Source: Azovibrio restrictus DSM 23866 (GTDB taxonomy: Bacteria; Pseudomonadota; Gammaproteobacteria; Burkholderiales; Rhodocyclaceae). Taken from it: 64,000 bases of DNA. This document shows, piece by piece, positions 60,878-64,000 of the stretch. The stretch spans positions 219,685 through 283,684 of the forward strand of contig NZ_AUCH01000004.1 of assembly GCF_000429665.1 (NCBI RefSeq). Direction: 5' to 3'. Both the position numbers and the translations under genes were made by a program. How positions within the stretch are numbered: the first letter of the stretch is position 1; each line of letters begins with the position of its first letter. The notes below the pieces were generated by a model. The model was not told the DNA's origin. It made no database searches and saw only the letters and a list, made by a program, of their open reading frames with translations.

Positions 60878-60932
60878 AGTCAACACGTCGATATCGCCTG
60901 GTCAGATGAAATGAGATTACGTGGTTAACTCA
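60878..60932 (-). repeat. attC-like site, distal array end
   Basis: Read on the minus strand, AGTTAACCACG follows the ankyrin gene stop and pairs with CGTGTTGACT about 50 bases later; the outer arms are inverted copies (AGTxAACxACG). Size and symmetry suit a short attC, R'' at 60924-60930 and R' at 60878-60884. It would be the last attC, at the junction with the chromosome. The R' box GTTGACT departs from the GTTRRRY consensus. Confidence 0.4.
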
Positions 60933-61541
60933 GTCGAGATTCTGTAGCGGTCGAGAAAGCAACGACTCACAATCCATGCCACGGGGCGGGTTGAATGTCC
61001 CATGCCAACCAACCAAGATACGAGAAAGTGAGTCCGTGAAGTACGTTGCGCCCTTGGGAATTCTGACCAGCCCACCACCATACGCAACAAACAACTCAGT
61101 GCGGGCTCTCAATTCCGTGGCCTCACTCCAACGGTTGCTGCTGGGCAGAACGTCGGGATCAATAGGCGGTTCCCATAGTGTGCCTTTGCCGGTCGATGCG
61201 TTCCTGATGAATGTCGCGATTTCGTGATGCCCATTCTGGGCAGCAACATCTGCCGGGGTCAGCGAGTCGTGGGTCTGTGCCTCGGTCGATGCGCCAAGGC
61301 CAATCAACGCACGACATGCTTGCTCGTGGCCAAAGTACGCTGCCTGATGCAGAAAGCGCCACGACGAACCGGGCTTTATGTAGCGACTGCAGCGTTTGGC
61401 GAGGACAGGGGAGTTCTCCCACTCCGATAGAAGGCGATCCCAATCGCCGGTTTTCGCCGTTGCGTAGGCGTTTTCGATCAAGCTTTGTAGTTCGCTCATG
61501 GTTGTTTGGGTAATGGTTTTGCGTTTCCTAGAGAAGTCCAT
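60930..61541 (-). CDS. Ankyrin-repeat cassette protein
   Basis: A 203-residue protein; about residues 55-115 hold two ankyrin-like repeats (RFLHQAAYFGHEQACRALIGLGASTEA and LTPADVAAQNGHHEIATFIRNA). The C-terminal 90 residues (GGGLVRIPKGATYFTDSLSRILVGWHGTFNP) are another unit. Ankyrin repeats bind proteins. The start at 61541 gives GAGAG upstream; MSELQ at 61499 is an alternative. The gene begins about 20 bases after an attC R' and ends in another attC, the typical compact layout of an integron cassette. Its base composition is unlike the chromosomal genes to its left. Confidence 0.7.
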   Translation of the reverse strand: MDFSRKRKTITQTTMSELQSLIENAYATAKTGDWDRLLSEWENSPVLAKRCSRYIKPGSSWRFLHQAAYFGHEQACRALIGLGASTEAQTHDSLTPADVAAQNGHHEIATFIRNASTGKGTLWEPPIDPDVLPSSNRWSEATELRARTELFVAYGGGLVRIPKGATYFTDSLSRILVGWHGTFNPPRGMDCESLLSRPLQNLD

Positions 61542-61556
61542 AGGCGCTCTCAGAAT

Positions 61557-61629
61557 GCATAACGTGCTAGCTCAGAGGGAACCTGCCGGCATGGCCGGCA
61601 GGACGTCCCCCTGTAGCGGCGGGTTAGAG
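61557..61629 (-). repeat. attC site between ankyrin and small membrane cassettes
   Basis: On the minus strand: R''-like CTCTAAC (61623-61629 region), a long inverted arm (CTGCCGGCCATGCCGGCAG, central hairpin), and R' GTTATGC (61557-61563). Length 73 bases, matching attC sites in arrays. The cassette of the ankyrin gene starts at the TTATGC. Confidence 0.65.
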
Positions 61630-61729
61630 CCCCGGCATGCTCGTTGAGTGCCACACCGATGGACTACGCTGACCGCAAGAGGAAGCTCCGCTCGGCGTGT
61701 GACGGACCTGCTGTGGGATTGGTTTCTCA

Positions 61730-61948
61730 TCATGCGTCGCTACCCCGGTCGGGCTGTTTGGCGCGAGAAAGCCTCCGCAGGATTGCTGGGACGACAACAA
61801 AGCCACAGACAAACAACATTCCGAACCAATAGCCCAGCGACAGCCGGTAACCCTGAATTTGGTAAAAGACCTCCGCGCCAAGAAATGCAAAGGTAATGGC
61901 GAAGAGGGTAGGGAGAAGTAGATTTTTGATGAGCTCGGTCAGCGACAT
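61730..61948 (-). CDS. Small two-helix membrane cassette protein
   Basis: A 72-residue protein: LLLPTLFAITFAFLGAEVFYQ and YWFGMLFVCGFVVVPAIL are two membrane helices, with a positively charged end (RRLSRAKQPDRG). No family recognised. ATG 61948 was chosen by hydrophobicity and a GAGACC site upstream. It lies between two attC sites, so it is a gene-cassette product of unknown function. Confidence 0.6.
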   Translation of the reverse strand: MSLTELIKNLLLPTLFAITFAFLGAEVFYQIQGYRLSLGYWFGMLFVCGFVVVPAILRRLSRAKQPDRGSDA

Positions 61949-61969
61949 TATGGTCTCCGAGTGTTGGGG

Positions 61970-62055
61970 CTCTAACGTAGAGCTACCGGCGCTGCGCGGC
62001 TTTATCGCGCAGAATACAGAGAGCGAAGCGAACGGGGTTGAGCGCAATGTTAGCC
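61970..62055 (-). repeat. attC site at the end of the 144-residue membrane cassette
   Basis: On the minus strand: R'' GGCTAAC (62049-62055), whose TAA is the stop codon of the 62050 gene, an inverted central arm CTGCGCG/CGCGCAG (61992-61998, 62006-62012), and R' GTTAGAG at 61970-61976. Length about 86 bases. This is the clearest attC in the array. Confidence 0.72.
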
Positions 62056-62484
62056 ATTGGTCAGAATAAGAATTCTGATGGCAATGCCCGCGATGCCGCT
62101 AGCAAAAAAAAGTAGTGCCAGAGAAACCATTGATGCTGGAAGCGGCTTAACCATGCGGCTAGGAACGAGTTTTTGCCAGCCCGCAAGCCGGACAGCACGG
62201 TTGGTAATGATGAGCACCCAGCCAAGCAATATAGAGAGCAGCATGAGCAGGAAAACCGTAGCAAGCAAAGCACCTTCACTCAAGAACGGCATGACAATAA
62301 TGTCAAGAGAGAACCCGAGTAGTGCCGAAATAGGAAGCTGAAAAGAAAAGGAAGGCGATGAGGTACGTTGCATTCGGGCCGCACGCCACGCAGGCAAGAC
62401 ACGACGCAGGAACAAAAATAGGGAAGCTATGCCAAGGACTGAACCCACGATAAGAAAGGCGTATTGGCGGAAAAAGGCTTCCAT
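62050..62484 (-). CDS. Four-helix membrane cassette protein
   Basis: A 144-residue protein with four predicted membrane helices (about 8-30, 50-70, 75-95, 117-140) and a short charged loop. No family recognised. ATG 62484 is 16 bases after the cassette start (TTAGCC). Its TAA stop is embedded in the attC R'' box. Unknown function. Confidence 0.65.
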   Translation of the reverse strand: MEAFFRQYAFLIVGSVLGIASLFLFLRRVLPAWRAARMQRTSSPSFSFQLPISALLGFSLDIIVMPFLSEGALLATVFLLMLLSILLGWVLIITNRAVRLAGWQKLVPSRMVKPLPASMVSLALLFFASGIAGIAIRILILTNG

Positions 62485-62499
62485 GCTTGGCGATGGCTA

Positions 62500-62800
62500 A
62501 TCGGGATAGGAAGAAGCCTCACGGCCCCTCCCTCCCACACCACCGGACGAACGGGTCACGTATCCGGCGGTTCGATGAATTGAATTCCTACCGTGGCGCA
62601 AGGCTGGGTAGTCCCAAGTTATTGAAGTAGCGTAATGGTAACGCAAAGGCCAATGCCGGTGTCTTGGGCAGCTGCCACGGACCATGCGCCGATTTGCTGG
62701 TGTTCCACGCTTCACGGACGGTAACGCCACGCTTGCGCAGTTCCCGGTAGCCGGCCGGTCCCCATTGTTTCCAGAGATAGGAGAAACCCCCGGCTACCCG
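62500..62800 (-). mobile_element. 3' remnant of a class C-type group II intron in an attC site
   Basis: On the minus strand, the sequence contains the maturase C-terminus (see next entry), then a domain V-like hairpin (62532-62573; GAACCGCCGGATACG...CGTCCGGTGG, followed by TGTGGGAGG) and ends CCTATCCCGAT at 62500. The next bases TAGCC are the 5' end of a cassette (R' of attC), the position at which class C-attC introns insert. The 5' half of the intron and most of its reverse transcriptase are missing. The 5' boundary is uncertain, probably near 62790-62800. Confidence 0.65.
62588..62800 (-). pseudogene. Group II intron maturase/reverse-transcriptase C-terminal fragment
   Basis: About 70 residues match the maturase-specific end of group II intron proteins: LWKQWGPAGYRELRKRGVTVREAWNTSKSAHGPW, then TPALAFALPLRYFNNLGLPSLAPR and a stop. 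The reverse transcriptase domain is absent, so the protein cannot be functional. An ATG at 62824 opens the frame, but its first residues overlap the end of the neighbouring gene and do not resemble the family. Confidence 0.7.
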
Positions 62801-62801
62801 A

Positions 62802-63251
62802 TTAGGCACGGGGTTGAATAACATAGGACACCGCGCTGCCGTACCTTTGCAGGAGAACAGAATACCTCGACAAGTCTACGCGGCCGACAAGCAAAGGCGG
62901 TAATTCCGAAACGGGCACAGCGTGGGAAAATGCGCAGGGAAACTCAGTCCCATTGGGGTTTGGCGTGTGGACGTAGATTGCATCGTCAGCGGAACTGCCA
63001 GGATGCACAAGTGCAAACAGCTGATGCGGATTGGAGACAGTAGCCAACTCGGCTCGTGCGCGACCGAGCGCTCTTAGCAGAGCGTTGAGATGCCGACGAC
63101 GATGCACCCAGCCAAGATTACCGAAACCCTCCCAATCAAAATGCGTGTGCCACAAATCGCACCATCGCTTCGCCGCGAGATCGACACCGAAACTGTCGGC
63201 TCTCCTGCGAAGTCGGCGGTAGTAATCGCGGTCGGGGCGCTTCGAGTTCAT
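62802..63251 (-). CDS. Cassette protein of unknown function
   Basis: A 149-residue soluble protein: basic start (SKRPDRDYYRRLRRRADSF), then a W-rich helical region and a C-terminal beta segment (RVDLSRYSVLLQRYGSAVSYVIQPRA). No family recognised. It starts just after an R' box (TTAGGCACTC then ATG), and its TAA overlaps GCCTAAT, an attC R''-like sequence whose remainder is replaced by the intron remnant. Function unknown. Confidence 0.6.
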   Translation of the reverse strand: MNSKRPDRDYYRRLRRRADSFGVDLAAKRWCDLWHTHFDWEGFGNLGWVHRRRHLNALLRALGRARAELATVSNPHQLFALVHPGSSADDAIYVHTPNPNGTEFPCAFSHAVPVSELPPLLVGRVDLSRYSVLLQRYGSAVSYVIQPRA

Positions 63252-63255
63252 GAGT

Positions 63256-63280
63256 GCCTAACCTTAATCGTTTAGGTAAC
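63256..63280 (-). repeat. Short attC-like site
   Basis: On the minus strand GTTACCTAAAC-x-GATTAAG-GTTAGGC; the CCTAA/TTAGG arms pair and R' is GTTAGGC (63256-63262). It is only about 25 bases, so either truncated or a partial attC; the longer region to 63304 shows no other clear arm. Confidence 0.35.
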
Positions 63281-63304
63281 AACTCCACTCTGAACAATGC
63301 GCCA

Positions 63305-63613
63305 TCAATCGACACCTCCATGATCACTGTTGCGTATGTTTTCTTCGCGCTTAACATTGGACAAGCGACGAGCGATGTCATCTGACTCTAGCCATGTGCG
63401 GAGATCGGTTGTAACTCTTGGTGGAGCCATTTCATTCAGAAAGTGCCATACGACGGCAAAGCCAACAACAGGCATGAGCCAAAGAAATACGAGCTGCGCG
63501 ACTTTTTGATTCCGCGAGAACCACGGCGCACGAACAAGGCGAACAGTCGCAACGATGTTCATCGTCGCCACAACCAGAATTAAGGCTCCAGCAGCAAACA
63601 GGGGCAGATTCAT
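63305..63613 (-). CDS. Small membrane cassette protein
   Basis: A 102-residue protein with two N-terminal helices (about 4-24 and 40-60) and a charged tail; the segment FLWLMPVVGFAVVWHFLNEMAPP recalls the PLDc_N-type small membrane domains. ATG 63613 lies a few bases after the R' of the next attC (TTAGGTAACC). No further assignment. Confidence 0.55.
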   Translation of the reverse strand: MNLPLFAAGALILVVATMNIVATVRLVRAPWFSRNQKVAQLVFLWLMPVVGFAVVWHFLNEMAPPRVTTDLRTWLESDDIARRLSNVKREENIRNSDHGGVD

Positions 63614-63617
63614 GGTT

Positions 63618-63668
63618 ACCTAACGTCTGAATTCACAGGCCTGCGCGGCTTTTCGCGCAGGTCGGAAT
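63618..63668 (-). repeat. attC half-site disrupted by an insertion sequence
   Basis: The R' ACCTAAC/GTTAGGT (63618-63624) and the central hairpin CCTGCGCG/CGCGCAGG (63640-63647, 63654-63661) match the attC at 61970, but the R'' half is missing: the IS begins at about 63670. Confidence 0.55.
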
Positions 63669-63669
63669 G

Positions 63670-64000
63670 ATGGGATGGACTCCCCCGTCTTTTTGGCGCG
63701 GAATAAGCGCCTCCGGTGCTCATGGGGATGGGGATCGGGTTTCGACGAAAGGAGTCCGAAATGCATGCTACTACCGTTGCAGTGGATCTGGCCAAGAGTG
63801 TATTCCAAATCGCTATTGCAGATGGCAATTGGAAGCTTGTCGAGCAGCAGCGGCTGACCCGACACCAGTTCGAGCGCTGGTTCCAGAACCGGAGCATTGG
63901 GCTGGTGGTGATGGAAGCCTGCGGCTCCGCCCACCACTGGGGGCGCTGGCTCAATCGACTGGGCATCCCGGTGAAGTTGCTGCCGGCGGCCTACATCCGA
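63670..64000 (+). mobile_element. IS110/IS1111-family element (5' end, cut by window edge)
   Basis: The left end contains ATGGACTCCCCC (63675-63686) and an inverted GGAGTCC (63751-63757), a subterminal inverted repeat typical of IS1111-type elements. The transposase starts at 63761. The insertion point is within an attC, as known for the IS1111-attC group. The right end is not in the window. Confidence 0.65.
63761..64000 (+). CDS. IS110-family transposase, N-terminal part
   Basis: 80 residues of an IS110/IS1111 DEDD transposase: MHATTVAVDLAKSVFQIAIADGN with the first catalytic Asp (Asp9), RHQFERWFQN, and VVMEACGSAHHWGRWLNRLGIPVKLLPAAY with the Glu. The rest lies beyond the right edge. GAAAGGAGTCC precedes the ATG; the inverted repeat doubles as a ribosome site. 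Confidence 0.88.
   Translation, partial: MHATTVAVDLAKSVFQIAIADGNWKLVEQQRLTRHQFERWFQNRSIGLVVMEACGSAHHWGRWLNRLGIPVKLLPAAYIR

Noticed and set aside
61624..61890. 88-residue minus-strand frame ending in the attC
   Set aside because: Overlaps the 72-residue hydrophobic gene out of phase, and the latter has better start and protein-like sequence.
62793..62807. CTACCCGATTAGGC as a second, inverted group II intron end
   Set aside because: Only a short match and no domain V on that strand; mentioned only as a possible rearrangement trace.
1..64000. CRISPR arrays, tRNA and rRNA genes
   Set aside because: No regularly spaced repeats or tRNA-like cloverleaf with conserved TTCGA arms was recognised by eye; a tRNAscan/CRISPR search would be decisive.

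Overview
The window is high-GC chromosomal DNA from a betaproteobacterium. Gene content and style suggest a Rhodocyclales member of the Azospira/Dechlorosoma kind: NdvB-like GH17-GT2 glucan synthase, FecR/OmpA/CHASE2 cluster, E. coli-type Can carbonic anhydrase, DUF2058, PAS-MCP. That placement is inferred from family resemblance; there is no rRNA or other marker here. Most genes share one codon style (very GGCC/CCTGG-rich). AT-rich or differently composed segments stand out at about 1-1700, 26400-27850, 38300-44250, inside the giant gene at about 55700-59000, and after about 60900.

Layout. 1-1.7 kb: an AT-rich islet of immunity-type genes and fragments (broken DUF2199, GFA protein, SUKH/SMI1-like). 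1.8-4.8 kb: polyketide-type enoyl-CoA hydratase, AsnB-type amidotransferase and a free acyl carrier protein. 4.9-9.7 kb: alpha/beta hydrolase, GH5 beta-glucanase, a YddA/SbmA-like ABC protein whose ATPase motifs have decayed, and glucokinase. 9.8-14 kb: alkB, TfoX-like protein, small envelope proteins, and a qorB/HxlR divergent pair. 14-19 kb: ettA, a chromosomal ccdAB pair and an NdvB-type glucan synthase. 19-24 kb: a partner-switching signalling cluster (anti-sigma-type kinase, FecR, OmpA lipoprotein, CHASE2-PP2C phosphatase, metallo-beta-lactamase-fold protein, STAS). 24-31.5 kb: YgiQ radical SAM protein, an unknown AT-rich lipoprotein, alkA, ada and an autoinhibited Fic enzyme. 31.6-38.2 kb: LysR/EamA pair, AraC-type regulator, a stand-alone NuoB, a methyltransferase and a GNAT-carbonic anhydrase fusion. 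38.3-44.3 kb: arsenic operon arsR-arsC-acr3-arsD-arsA-sigma-permease-redoxin. 44.5-47.6 kb: a second, oppositely oriented redoxin-permease pair plus a thioredoxin-fold membrane protein. 47.7-60.7 kb: PAS-MCP, M48 protease/TPR pair, a 1,614-residue CoA-enzyme activase fusion with a divergent HTH regulator, and DUF2058.

60.9-64 kb looks like the distal end of a chromosomal integron. Small genes all read leftward and are separated by attC-like sites whose R'' boxes overlap or closely follow the stop codons. One attC is interrupted by the 3' remnant of a group II intron (maturase C-terminus plus domain V). Another is interrupted by an IS110/IS1111-family element that runs off the right edge. The orientation predicts the integrase and attI to the right of the window.

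Working together: the ars genes form a complete sense-reduce-chaperone-extrude pathway. AlkB, AlkA and Ada give direct alkylation repair. The glucan synthase, GH5 enzyme and glucokinase could make and recycle beta-1,3-glucan. The kinase/phosphatase/STAS set is a self-contained switch probably linked to the envelope through CHASE2, FecR and OmpA. No tRNA, rRNA or CRISPR array was recognised.
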